A DNA stretch of 64,000 nucleotides from Terrabacter sp. Ter38. GTDB lineage: Bacteria > Actinomycetota > Actinomycetes > Actinomycetales > Dermatophilaceae. The notes under the pieces are model-generated. The model was not told the origin of the DNA. It was given only the letters and a program-made list of their open reading frames with translations, and did no database searches. Made by a program: the position numbers and the translations under genes. The stretch spans positions 1 to 64,000 of the forward strand of contig NZ_JALJRZ010000005.1 of the NCBI RefSeq assembly GCF_024519435.1. The letters are read 5' to 3'. Positions 7,508-16,111 of this stretch are shown one piece after another. Positions within the stretch are counted from its first letter, which is position 1. Each line of letters opens with the position of its first letter.

Positions 7508-9412
7508 ATGCCCCAACCGAATCCAGCACATCCGACCCTCGACGAGGTGCGATCCCACATCGAGGCCGCGACGACGCCGGCGCTGCTGATGCTCGTCGCG
7601 CACGTCACCGGCGACGTCACGGTGCTGCGAGAGGAGTGGCGACCCGACCCCGCGCTGCTTCCTCACGGTGGCCTCGACCCGGCCGAGGAGCGGCGGGTCC
7701 GCGAGTTCTGCCTCGCCCGTCTCGCCGGGCACCTCGAGTCGCCGGAGCCCTGGCCGACCCGACCGAACAGCGAGGTGCTGGAGGCGATCGGGGCATGGAG
7801 CCTCGGCCCCGGTGTCGCCCAGGCCGCACGACTGCTCGACGCGGCGTTCGTCCCCGACGGAACGGACCCGCGGGCTCCCCGCTGGACGCTCGAGGACGAG
7901 GCTCCGGACCGCACGCTGCGCGCTGCGATCATCGGCGCCGGCATCTCCGGACTGCTGGCCGGCCTGCGGATGAAACAGGCCGGCATACCCTTCACGATCT
8001 TCGAGAAGGGCACGAACGTCGGCGGCACCTGGTGGGACAACACCTATCCCGACTGCCGCACCGACGTGCACAGCCACATCTACACGTACTCCTTCTTCCC
8101 GCACGACTGGCCGTCGTACTTCAGCCGGCAGCACGTGATCCACGGGTACCTGCGGCGCTTCGCCGAGGAGCACGGCCTCATCGAGCACATCGCCTTCGGC
8201 ACCGAGGTCACTGATGCGTCGTGGCACGACCGTACGAGCACGTGGCGGCTCAGCACCTCCGGGGACGGCGTGGACAGCACCCACGAGTTCGAGGTCCTCG
8301 TTAGCGCCGTCGGCCAGCTCAACCGTCCACTCGTACCTGAGATCGAGGGGCTCGACGGCTTTCGCGGCCCGGCCTTCCACTCAGCCGAGTGGGACCACAC
8401 CGTCGACTTCGCCGGCAAGCGCGTCGCGGTCATCGGCACCGGCGCGAGCGCCTTGCAGTTCGTGCCGGCCCTGGCCGGCACCGCGGAGCGGCTCACCGTC
8501 TTCCAGCGGTCCGCGCCCTGGCTCATGCCGACGCCCGAGCTGCGCGAGGACATCGCAGACGGTGAGCGTTGGCTGCTGAGGAACCTTCCGCTCTACCGGG
8601 CCTACTACCGGTTCTCGATCTTCCTGCCCCGGGCGATCGGGCAGCTCGACGCTGCCACGGTCGATCCCGACTACCCGCCGAGCGAGCGTGCGGTGTCGGC
8701 GGCCAACGAGCGACTGCGCGTCATGCTCACCGACTACCTCGTGGCACAGGCCGACGGGCGCGAAGACCTCGTCGGCAAGATCGTCCCGAACTACCCTCCC
8801 GGGGCGAAGCGGATCGTGCGCGACGACGGCACGTGGGTCGCGACCCTGAAACGGGACGACGTCGACCTCGTCAGCGACAGGGTCGTGCGGGTGGACGCCC
8901 ACGGCGTCTGGACGGAGTCGGGCGACTACGTCCAGGCCGACGTGATCATCTTCGGCACCGGTTTCACGGCGTCCGAGTTCCTCACCCCGATGACGGTGAC
9001 GGGGGCGCATGGCAAGGACCTGCACGAGACGTGGGGCATCGACGCGTGCGCCTACATGGGGCTGACGTTGCCGGACTTCCCGAACTTCTTCTGCCTCTAC
9101 GGTCCGAACACCAACCTCGTCCTGCACGGAAACCTCGTCTTCTTCCTCGAGTGCCAGTCGGCCTACGTCCTCAGCGCCATCAAGGTGCTGCTCGACACGG
9201 GCAAGTCGGCGATGTCCCTGCGCCCCGAGGTGTTCGACGAGTACCGCGCCGAGGTGACCGCTGCCAGTGCGCTGCGAGCCTGGGGGTGGTCGAGGACGCA
9301 CAGCTGGTACCAGAACGCAGAGGGCCGCTCGACGATCATGTGGCCGCTGCCCGCCCAGCGCTACCTCGAGGGGACCGAACAGGCCCACGTCGAGCACTAC
9401 GACTTCATCTGA
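7508..9412 (+). CDS. flavin-containing Baeyer-Villiger monooxygenase, 4-hydroxyacetophenone type
   Basis: 634 residues. An N-terminal extension of about 135 residues precedes the FAD motif GAGISG (143-148) and GGTWW (172-176). The Baeyer-Villiger fingerprint F-x-G-x3-H-x3-W-D is complete (Phe285, Gly287, His291, Trp295, Asp296), followed by the NADPH motif GTGASA (310-315). The length and extension match 4-hydroxyacetophenone monooxygenases rather than the shorter cyclohexanone type. It should insert oxygen next to a ketone carbonyl using NADPH and O2. Flanked by hydrolases on both sides. Confidence 0.92.
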   Translation: MPQPNPAHPTLDEVRSHIEAATTPALLMLVAHVTGDVTVLREEWRPDPALLPHGGLDPAEERRVREFCLARLAGHLESPEPWPTRPNSEVLEAIGAWSLGPGVAQAARLLDAAFVPDGTDPRAPRWTLEDEAPDRTLRAAIIGAGISGLLAGLRMKQAGIPFTIFEKGTNVGGTWWDNTYPDCRTDVHSHIYTYSFFPHDWPSYFSRQHVIHGYLRRFAEEHGLIEHIAFGTEVTDASWHDRTSTWRLSTSGDGVDSTHEFEVLVSAVGQLNRPLVPEIEGLDGFRGPAFHSAEWDHTVDFAGKRVAVIGTGASALQFVPALAGTAERLTVFQRSAPWLMPTPELREDIADGERWLLRNLPLYRAYYRFSIFLPRAIGQLDAATVDPDYPPSERAVSAANERLRVMLTDYLVAQADGREDLVGKIVPNYPPGAKRIVRDDGTWVATLKRDDVDLVSDRVVRVDAHGVWTESGDYVQADVIIFGTGFTASEFLTPMTVTGAHGKDLHETWGIDACAYMGLTLPDFPNFFCLYGPNTNLVLHGNLVFFLECQSAYVLSAIKVLLDTGKSAMSLRPEVFDEYRAEVTAASALRAWGWSRTHSWYQNAEGRSTIMWPLPAQRYLEGTEQAHVEHYDFI

Positions 9413-9433
9413 ACTTCGAGCAAGGAGACCCAC

Positions 9434-10294
9434 GTGATCCTCGAGAAGACGGTCGTCATCAACGACCTCGAGACGCGCTACCTGTCGGGTGGCCCCGACG
9501 ACGCCCCGACGGTCGTGTTCCTGCACGACGGCGCATGGGGGGCGAGCTCCGACGTGACATGGGGCGGGGTGCTGCCGCTCGCGGCGGAGGGGTTCCGCGT
9601 CGTCGCACCCGACCTGCTCGGCTTCGGCGGATCGGCCAAGGCGATTCGGCTCGACCAGTCTCCCTTCGGCTTCCGGCTGCGCCACGTCTTCGCGTTGCTC
9701 GACCACCTCGGTGTCGCCGGGCCGGTGCACCTCGTCGGGAACTCGTTCGGGGGGTCGCTGGCGCTGCGCGCCCTCACCGACCCGTCCCTGCGTGACCGGA
9801 TCGCGTCGGTCGCAACGATCAGCGGGACCGGTGGCCCGTGGCGGACTGAGGCCGCCGCGCAGCTCGGACCCTTCGACGGCACCGAGGCGGACGCGCGCCG
9901 CATCGTCGACCTGCTGTGCGACGACTTCGACGGGATCGACGCCCAGGTGGCCGCCCGCTCCCGCTGGGCCGCCGCACCGGGGCACTTCGGGTGCATGATG
10001 GCGATCCACCAGCCGGTGCCCGAGCCGCTCCAGGGGCCGCGGCCGGCGGACCCCTACCCGGGATCGCTGGCCGGCGTCGAGACGCCCGTGCTGCTGTTCG
10101 AGTGCACCGAGGACCCGCTCGTGGAAGCCGGATGGACGGCACACCTGCGCGCCCTGCTGCCTGAGGCGCACGTCGTCGAGCTACCCCGCAGGCATGCTCC
10201 GAACATCAGCCATCCCGCGCAGATGTGGGCTGCGCTGGCCGAGTTCCTGACGCGGGTGGCGCCGTCGGAGGCGGTGCGACTTGCTGCCCGATGA
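9434..10294 (+). CDS. alpha/beta hydrolase
   Basis: 286 residues from the GTG at 9434, with AAGGAG 6 nt upstream. Nucleophile elbow VGNSFGG with Ser104, oxyanion region FLHDGAWG near 29-36 and the C-terminal RRHAPNISHP that supplies the His. Resembles meta-cleavage-product hydrolases and esterases. Second hydrolase in the same operon as the monooxygenase; the pair may hydrolyse an ester and a later C-C bond or lactone, but this is inference. Confidence 0.87.
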   Translation: MILEKTVVINDLETRYLSGGPDDAPTVVFLHDGAWGASSDVTWGGVLPLAAEGFRVVAPDLLGFGGSAKAIRLDQSPFGFRLRHVFALLDHLGVAGPVHLVGNSFGGSLALRALTDPSLRDRIASVATISGTGGPWRTEAAAQLGPFDGTEADARRIVDLLCDDFDGIDAQVAARSRWAAAPGHFGCMMAIHQPVPEPLQGPRPADPYPGSLAGVETPVLLFECTEDPLVEAGWTAHLRALLPEAHVVELPRRHAPNISHPAQMWAALAEFLTRVAPSEAVRLAAR

Positions 10295-11105
10295 CCCCCG
10301 GTCGCCCGTCGCGGCGACCGACGTCACCCATGACCGGCTCTTCCAGCTCGACGGCAACGTGTACGTCGTCGTCGGGGCAGGCGCCGGCATCGGGGAGCAC
10401 GTCAGTCGGACGCTCGTGGCCATGGGTGCTGGCGTCCTGCTCGTCGACGTCGAGGCCGACGCGCTCGGCGCAGTCGCGGCCGATCTCGGGGCGCCCCACG
10501 TCGTTGCTGACGTGACGACCGAGGACGGGGTCGCCGGCGTCCGGGACGCCGTCGCGACGCACGTCGACCGCCTGCACGGCTACGTTGACGTCGTCGGGCG
10601 TATGCAGCGGAAACGCTTGGGGGACTTCACTCTTGCTGAGTGGGAGGAAGACTTCCGCGTCAACCTCCGGCACGCGTTCCTCGTCTCGCAGGGCCTGGCA
10701 CCGGTCGTGGCCGCCGGTGGGGGAGGCTCCATCGTGCACGTCTCGAGCGTGATGGGCTCCCGGGCCGGCCGGAGGTCACCGGGCTACGGCCCGGCCAAGG
10801 CGGCCCTCGAGCTCTGGGTCAAGCAGCTCGCGGCCGAGTACGGGCCCTCCGGAGTGCGGGTCAACGCCGTGGCGCCGGGGCTGTTCCTCTCGCCACGCTT
10901 CGTCGCCAACGAGGCCGGCGCGCGGTCTGCCGACGCCCTCGCGTCCCGGACGATGCTCGGCCGGCTCGGCCAGCCGTTCGAGGTCGCGGCGACGATCGCG
11001 TTCCTGCTGACTCCCGCCGCGGGCTACATCACCGGCGCGACGATTCCCGTCGAGGGTGGTTCGCTGTCCGTCGACGCGACGGGCCTGGACGACGTGCCAC
11101 TCTGA
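10281..11105 (+). CDS. short-chain dehydrogenase/reductase (SDR), atypical motif
   Basis: 274 residues from a TTG at 10281; GGAGG lies about 10 nt upstream and the start overlaps the hydrolase gene by 14 nt. The cofactor loop is VGAGAGIG (31-38). The NNAG motif is not recognisable: YVDVVGRM occupies that position. Ser (VHVSS) near 155, Tyr169 and Lys173 (YGPAK) are conserved and the end YITGATIPVEGG is typical. Probably an active NAD(P)-dependent oxidoreductase. Last gene of the plus-strand operon 5843-11105. Confidence 0.82.
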   Translation: MLPDDPRSPVAATDVTHDRLFQLDGNVYVVVGAGAGIGEHVSRTLVAMGAGVLLVDVEADALGAVAADLGAPHVVADVTTEDGVAGVRDAVATHVDRLHGYVDVVGRMQRKRLGDFTLAEWEEDFRVNLRHAFLVSQGLAPVVAAGGGGSIVHVSSVMGSRAGRRSPGYGPAKAALELWVKQLAAEYGPSGVRVNAVAPGLFLSPRFVANEAGARSADALASRTMLGRLGQPFEVAATIAFLLTPAAGYITGATIPVEGGSLSVDATGLDDVPL

Positions 11106-11173
11106 GCCGGCGCCAGGCGCCGCGCGTGTAGCCTCGGGCGAAGGGCCGCCGTGTCGTTCGGGAAGGTGAGGGC

Positions 11174-12088
11174 GTGAGGTTCGAACAGCTTCGATACCTC
11201 GAGGCCGCCCTGCGCACCGGCTCGTTCCGGCAGGCCGCGAAGGAGCTCGGCGTCTCGCAGCCCACCATCACGAACCAGATCCAGCGTCTCGAGGAGGATC
11301 TCGGCGTCGTGCTCGTGCTGCGGACGGCACAGGGCGTCCGGCCGACGTATGCCGCCGAACGCATCCTTCCGCACGCGGAAGCGGCGATCCAGGCCGAGAA
11401 CCTGCTGCGGCAGGAAGCGAGCGCCGTCGAGGGCCTGAAGATCGGCAGTGTCCGCCTCGCCACGGTCTCGACCGGCAGCCTCATCGTGCTGCCGGAGCTC
11501 GTGAAGCAGCTGCACGACGAACACCCGAACATTCGCTTCGAGGTCACCGAGGGTGGCTCGGAGATGGTGCGTCATGGGGTCCTCGCGGGCCATTTCGACG
11601 TCGGGATCATCACCCGGCTGGGCCTGCCCGAGCCCGACGACCACACCGACCAGCTGCACCACATCGACCTGATGACGGGACGCCTGGTGCTCTGCGTGCC
11701 GGATTCGCATCCACTCGCCGACGCGGACACGCTCGAGGTGTCTGCCTTGAGCGGCGAGCCCCTCATCATCTTCAAGAAGGGCAGCATCCTGCGAACGGCG
11801 TTCGAGAAGCTCGTCGAGGGCGTCGAGGCGCGCGTGGTCTACAGCACCGACAGTGCCGAGACGGCGCAGCAGATGGTGCGGGCCGGGGTCGGGGTCTCCA
11901 TCGCGAACACGTTGGCGCCGTCCACCGTCAGCGGCAACGGCGTGGCGCTCGTGCCGATCAAGGAAGCATGGGCGCGGACGACGCTGTCCGCGATCGTGCG
12001 CACGGGCGAGCACCGCGGGCCGGTCGTGCAGACGATGCTGCGGCTCATCCGCGAGGACGCCCAACGCGCCCTGCGCGAGCGTCGCTGA
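11174..12088 (+). CDS. LysR-family transcriptional regulator
   Basis: 304 residues, standard LysR length. The N-terminal winged helix-turn-helix (about 1-60) contains FRQAAKELGVSQPTITNQIQRLEEDLG, followed by a linker helix and a periplasmic-binding-like effector domain. It starts at a GTG with GGGAAGGTGAGG upstream. It lies immediately downstream of the catabolic operon and is a good candidate for binding the T-N11-A boxes at 5714 and 22241. Effector unknown, probably a pathway intermediate. Confidence 0.9.
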   Translation: MRFEQLRYLEAALRTGSFRQAAKELGVSQPTITNQIQRLEEDLGVVLVLRTAQGVRPTYAAERILPHAEAAIQAENLLRQEASAVEGLKIGSVRLATVSTGSLIVLPELVKQLHDEHPNIRFEVTEGGSEMVRHGVLAGHFDVGIITRLGLPEPDDHTDQLHHIDLMTGRLVLCVPDSHPLADADTLEVSALSGEPLIIFKKGSILRTAFEKLVEGVEARVVYSTDSAETAQQMVRAGVGVSIANTLAPSTVSGNGVALVPIKEAWARTTLSAIVRTGEHRGPVVQTMLRLIREDAQRALRERR

Positions 12089-12159
12089 TAGGCCCTCGGC
12101 ATCACGGCTCCAACGATCGCGCTCTTCCCAGTGCAGCGAGGGTCTCGGAGACTCGGCGC

Positions 12160-14439
12160 ATGGCAGGGCTGCCTTCGCGGCCCACGGCCTTCCCCGTCAG
12201 TGAGGATCCGAACGTGTCCGTTGAGTCCGCCTCCGTCGCGATGGTCGCCGAGGCAGAGGCCAAGGCGATGCTGCGGTCCTTTGGCATCGACGTGCCTTCG
12301 GGCGTGGTCGTGTCCAGCATCCATGACGTCCCCAGTAGTCTGCGAGAGCCCTTGGTGCTCAAGGCGGTTGCGCCAGCCCTGATTCACAAGTCAGACGCGG
12401 GAGGGGTCCGCGTCGGGCTTCGGCACGAGGACCTTCCGAGCGCGGCCGAGCGGATGCGGACCGACGTGGCCCAGTCCGGGCACGGGCTCGAGGCCTACCT
12501 CGTGGAGGAGATGGCTCCCAGCGGTCGTGAGGTCGTCGTGGGTGCCGTGCGCACGCCGGGTGTCGGTTGGGTCGTGATGGTCGGGCTCGGCGGTGTCTTC
12601 GTCGAGATCCTCGCCGACGTCGCGTTCGCGGTCGCTCCGGTCTCGTCCGACGACGTGCGCGCGATGCTCGGTGAGCTCAGGGGCGCCGCACTGCTCCACG
12701 GAGCGCGCGGCGAGGCTCCGGTCGACGTCGACGCGCTCGTGCAGGTCGTCGAGCGGTTCGCCGGACCGTCCGGGCTGCTCGAGTCACTGCCCGACGACGT
12801 CGTCGAGCTCGACCTCAACCCCGTCATCGTGTCGCAGACCGGTGCCGTCGTGGTCGACGCCAGGATCGTCAGCCGTGGGCTCGGTGACGGCTCCCTCGTG
12901 CCCTCCGCGCCCGTGCCTGCACGGGCTTTCACACCAGCGGACGCACCGGCGTTCGCATCCCTGTTCGCACCGCGCACCGTCGCCGTGCTCGGGGCGAAGA
13001 GCGCGGGCACCAACGGGGCCAACCTCTTCATCCGCAACCTCGTCGCGGCCGGCTACGACGGGCGGATCCTGCCCGTCCACCCGAGCGCCGAGCAGATCGA
13101 GGGACTCCCCGCCAGCCCCTCGCTCGCCGTCGTCGACGGCGTGGTCGACTACGCCTACGTCGCGCTGCCGGCCGCCCGGGTGACCGATGCCCTCGCCGCC
13201 GGTGGGGGTCGGGTGCGGTTCGCACAGGTCGTGTCGAGCGGCTTCTCCGAGACCGACGAGGGAGCCGGGCTCGAGCGCGAGCTCGTCGAGCGGCTGCGTC
13301 CCCTCGGCACCCGGGTCATCGGGCCCAACTGCCTCGGCACGCACTCGTCCGCGGCGCGCCTGACGTTCATCCCTGAGGCACCGCTCACGCCTGGTGGTGT
13401 CGCGGTCGTCTCGCAGAGCGGCGGCCTCAGCGTCGACATCCTGCGGCTGGGCGCCGCATGTGGCCTCTCCTTCCACAGCGTCACGAGCATCGGCAACGGT
13501 GCGGACGTCACACCTGCCGAGCTGCTCGAGCACCTGCTGGACTCGGCCGAGACGACCGTCATCGGCCTCTACCTCGAGTCGCTCGGCGCGGCGCGCTCGA
13601 TCCTCGACGTGGTGCGGCGACGCGAGGTCGCCAAGCCCATCGTCCTGCTCGCCGGCGGCCGGACCGCCGACGGTTCGCGGGCGGCGACGAGCCACACCGG
13701 TGCGCTCTCGGGCAACCATCGGCTCTGGCCGGCGATCGCCCGCCAGTCCGGCATCACCCTCACCGACTCGCTCGAGGACTTCGTCAACGTCCTGCTCGTG
13801 ATGGACACCGTGGACCTCGACGTCCGACCTCGCGGTGTCGACGCGGTCCTCTTCGGCAACGGCGGTGGTGCCAGCGTCCTCGCAGCAGACGCCCTGGAGC
13901 GTCACGGCCTGCGCACTCCGAGGCTGCCGGACGCGACGGTGGCGCGGCTCGACGACCTCGGGCTCCCTCCGGGTAACGGCCTGCACAACCCCATCGACGC
14001 CCCGGCACCGACCCTCGCGGTCCGCGGGGGCGCCATCGCCGAGGACATCATCACGACGGTGCTCGAGGAGACGTGCCCTGCGGTCGTCATCACGCACCTC
14101 AACGTGGGCATCATCCAGCGGAACCTGGGCGCGACGCACGGTGACGTGACGGGCGCGATCGTCGAGGCGGTGGCCCGAGCCCGGGTCGCCGCACGGCACG
14201 CCTGCCACCACGTCCTGGTGCTCAAGACTGACGGCAAGCCCGACACCGAGGAGCAGATCAGGGGCTACGCCGAGCGGGCGCGGACACTCGGGCTCCCGGT
14301 GCTGCCGACGTTCGAGGACGCCGCGGTCGCGGTGCAGGCGCTGCTGCGCCACCAGGCGCGAACCGCCCCCTCCGTGGCGTCGTCAGGCGGAGCCCCCACC
14401 ACACCCAACGACACCGACAGCCAGCAGGAGGCGACATGA
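12160..14439 (+). CDS. NDP-forming acyl-CoA synthetase (ATP-grasp plus CoA-binding)
   Basis: 759 residues from the ATG at 12160 (GGAG 9 nt upstream; a GTG at 12214 is an alternative). An ATP-grasp domain (about 20-235) comes first. A CoA-binding Rossmann domain (LFAPRTVAVLGAKSAGTNG) and succinyl-CoA-ligase-like domains follow, including the phosphohistidine-type motif SHTGALSG and IGPNCLG. The order is the reverse of the common CoA-domain-first enzymes. Predicted to make an acyl-CoA from a free acid with ATP. Its stop overlaps the carboxylase start (ATGA). Confidence 0.87.
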   Translation: MAGLPSRPTAFPVSEDPNVSVESASVAMVAEAEAKAMLRSFGIDVPSGVVVSSIHDVPSSLREPLVLKAVAPALIHKSDAGGVRVGLRHEDLPSAAERMRTDVAQSGHGLEAYLVEEMAPSGREVVVGAVRTPGVGWVVMVGLGGVFVEILADVAFAVAPVSSDDVRAMLGELRGAALLHGARGEAPVDVDALVQVVERFAGPSGLLESLPDDVVELDLNPVIVSQTGAVVVDARIVSRGLGDGSLVPSAPVPARAFTPADAPAFASLFAPRTVAVLGAKSAGTNGANLFIRNLVAAGYDGRILPVHPSAEQIEGLPASPSLAVVDGVVDYAYVALPAARVTDALAAGGGRVRFAQVVSSGFSETDEGAGLERELVERLRPLGTRVIGPNCLGTHSSAARLTFIPEAPLTPGGVAVVSQSGGLSVDILRLGAACGLSFHSVTSIGNGADVTPAELLEHLLDSAETTVIGLYLESLGAARSILDVVRRREVAKPIVLLAGGRTADGSRAATSHTGALSGNHRLWPAIARQSGITLTDSLEDFVNVLLVMDTVDLDVRPRGVDAVLFGNGGGASVLAADALERHGLRTPRLPDATVARLDDLGLPPGNGLHNPIDAPAPTLAVRGGAIAEDIITTVLEETCPAVVITHLNVGIIQRNLGATHGDVTGAIVEAVARARVAARHACHHVLVLKTDGKPDTEEQIRGYAERARTLGLPVLPTFEDAAVAVQALLRHQARTAPSVASSGGAPTTPNDTDSQQEAT

Positions 14440-15977
14440 CGTCGATGACCGAGACCGACGCGGCCGCGAGGCATGAGCTGCGCCGCGCGGCGGCCCTCGC
14501 GATGGGCGGCCCTCGTAAGCTCGAGAAGCGCGCCGAGGCCGGCCAGCTCAATGCGCGCGAGCGCGTCGACCGGCTATTCGACCCCGAGTCCTTCCGGGAG
14601 TCCGGGCTCTTCGCGACCTCGCACCTCGAGGCCGACAAGGACGTCACACCCGCCGACGGGAAGGTCACCGGGACCGGTGACGTCGACGGCCGCCGGGCTG
14701 CGGTCATCGCGTACGACTTCACGGTCAAGGGCGCCTCGAGTGGCCAGGTGAGCAACAAGAAGATGCAGCACATGAAGGACCTCGCGACCCGTTGCGGTAT
14801 GCCGCTCGTCTACCTCGCGGAGTCCACCGGGGTTCGAATGCCCGACATCATGGGCGGTACGGGGATGGGCTCGGGCAACGAACGCACGCGCTTCCTCCGC
14901 AAGCGCGAGAGTCCTTGGGCCTCAGCGGTCTTCGGCTACGCCTTCGGCTCGGCGACCTGGCACACGGTCTCGTCCGACTTCGCGGTGTTCCGCAAGGGTG
15001 CGGTGATGGCCGTCTCGAGCCCCGGCCTGGTCAGCCGTGCGACCGGACAGCAGGTCGACGCCGAGGAGCTCGGTGGCTGGAAGCTCCACGCCGAGGTGAC
15101 CGGCTTCGCGGACGCGGTGGCCAACACCGACGAGGAGGCCATCGAGCTGGTCCGGCGCTTCCTCGGCTACCTGCCCTCGCACAACGCGGAGCCGCCGCCG
15201 GTCGTGCCGGTGACGCCGGGCTCGGGAGAGCGGTCGGCCGAGCTGCGCTCGCTCGTGCCGGAGTCGCGCGCGCAGGTGTACGACGTGCGCAAGGTCATCG
15301 AGGTCGTGGCGGACACGGGCTCCGTCTTCCCCGTCAAGGCGGCATACGGCAAGAGCCTCGTGACGTGCCTGGCCCGGATCGACGGGCGAAGCGTCGGCAT
15401 CATCGCGAACAACCCGATCTTCAAGGGCGGCGCGATCGACGGGCCGGCGTGCGACAAGGCGACGAGCTTCCTCACCCTGTGCGACTCCTACAACATCCCC
15501 ATCGTCTTCCTCGTCGACCAGCCGGGCTTCCTCATCGGCCTCGAGGCCGAGCGCAACAAGGTCGCCGGCAAGATCATCAACTGGATGAACGCGCTCGCCC
15601 TCGTCACGGTCCCGAAGGTGACCGTGATGATGCGCAAGAACTACGGGCAGGCCTACGCCAACATGGGTGGCGGGTTCACCGCAGACGCGACCGCCGCGTG
15701 GTGGTCGGCCGAGGTCAGCTTCATGGACCCGCGCTCGGCGGTCGGCGTCGTGTACGGCGTCACGCAGGAGGATGACCCCGAGCTCTACGAGCGCCGGTTG
15801 GCCGAGATGGCGCGCGAGTCGACGGCATACGACGTCGCCCGCGTGTACGGCGTCCAGGACGTCATCGACCCGGCCGACACCAGAGGCTTCCTCATCGGTG
15901 CGCTGCGCGACAACCACCTCGCCCGCACGGACGGGGTCGGCGAGCACCTGCTCAGCACCTGGCCGACGAGCTTCTGA
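14436..15977 (+). CDS. acyl-CoA carboxylase, carboxyltransferase (beta) subunit
   Basis: 513 residues, normal for PccB/AccD-type carboxyltransferases. N-terminal ARERVDRLFD and the two oxyanion/CoA regions are recognisable, including ANNPIFKGGAIDGPACDKATSF and FLVDQPGFLIG in the second half. AGGAGG precedes the ATG, which overlaps the synthetase stop. It should transfer CO2 from carboxybiotin to an acyl-CoA made by the preceding synthetase. Acceptor specificity cannot be told from sequence; propionyl-, 3-methylcrotonyl- or geranyl-CoA-like substrates are all possible. Confidence 0.9.
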   Translation: MTSMTETDAAARHELRRAAALAMGGPRKLEKRAEAGQLNARERVDRLFDPESFRESGLFATSHLEADKDVTPADGKVTGTGDVDGRRAAVIAYDFTVKGASSGQVSNKKMQHMKDLATRCGMPLVYLAESTGVRMPDIMGGTGMGSGNERTRFLRKRESPWASAVFGYAFGSATWHTVSSDFAVFRKGAVMAVSSPGLVSRATGQQVDAEELGGWKLHAEVTGFADAVANTDEEAIELVRRFLGYLPSHNAEPPPVVPVTPGSGERSAELRSLVPESRAQVYDVRKVIEVVADTGSVFPVKAAYGKSLVTCLARIDGRSVGIIANNPIFKGGAIDGPACDKATSFLTLCDSYNIPIVFLVDQPGFLIGLEAERNKVAGKIINWMNALALVTVPKVTVMMRKNYGQAYANMGGGFTADATAAWWSAEVSFMDPRSAVGVVYGVTQEDDPELYERRLAEMARESTAYDVARVYGVQDVIDPADTRGFLIGALRDNHLARTDGVGEHLLSTWPTSF

Positions 15978-16040
15978 CACGCAGCCCGGACATCCGGCGC
16001 GGAGAGCGAGTCCTTCGACGCGTCCTGACATCCGCCTTCC

Positions 16041-16096
16041 TGACCACCGAGTCCTGACAACCGAGTCCTGACCACCGAGTCCTGACCACCGAGTCC
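16041..16096 (+). repeat. four tandem 14-nt repeats upstream of the biotin carboxylase gene
   Basis: Unit TGACCACCGAGTCC repeats at 16041, 16055, 16069 and 16083; only the second copy differs (one base, TGACAACC). The array ends 15 nt before the ATG at 16112 and lies between the carboxyltransferase and biotin carboxylase genes. It could be a protein-binding array or a slippage product. Confidence 0.9.
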
Positions 16097-16111
16097 TGCA
16101 AAGGGGACGAC

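Noticed and set aside
8381-10171. Long minus-strand open frame opposite the monooxygenase and hydrolase genes
   Set aside because: It is antisense to well-supported genes, its composition is dominated by Arg, Gly, Val and Asp, and no domain can be recognised; high GC creates such frames.
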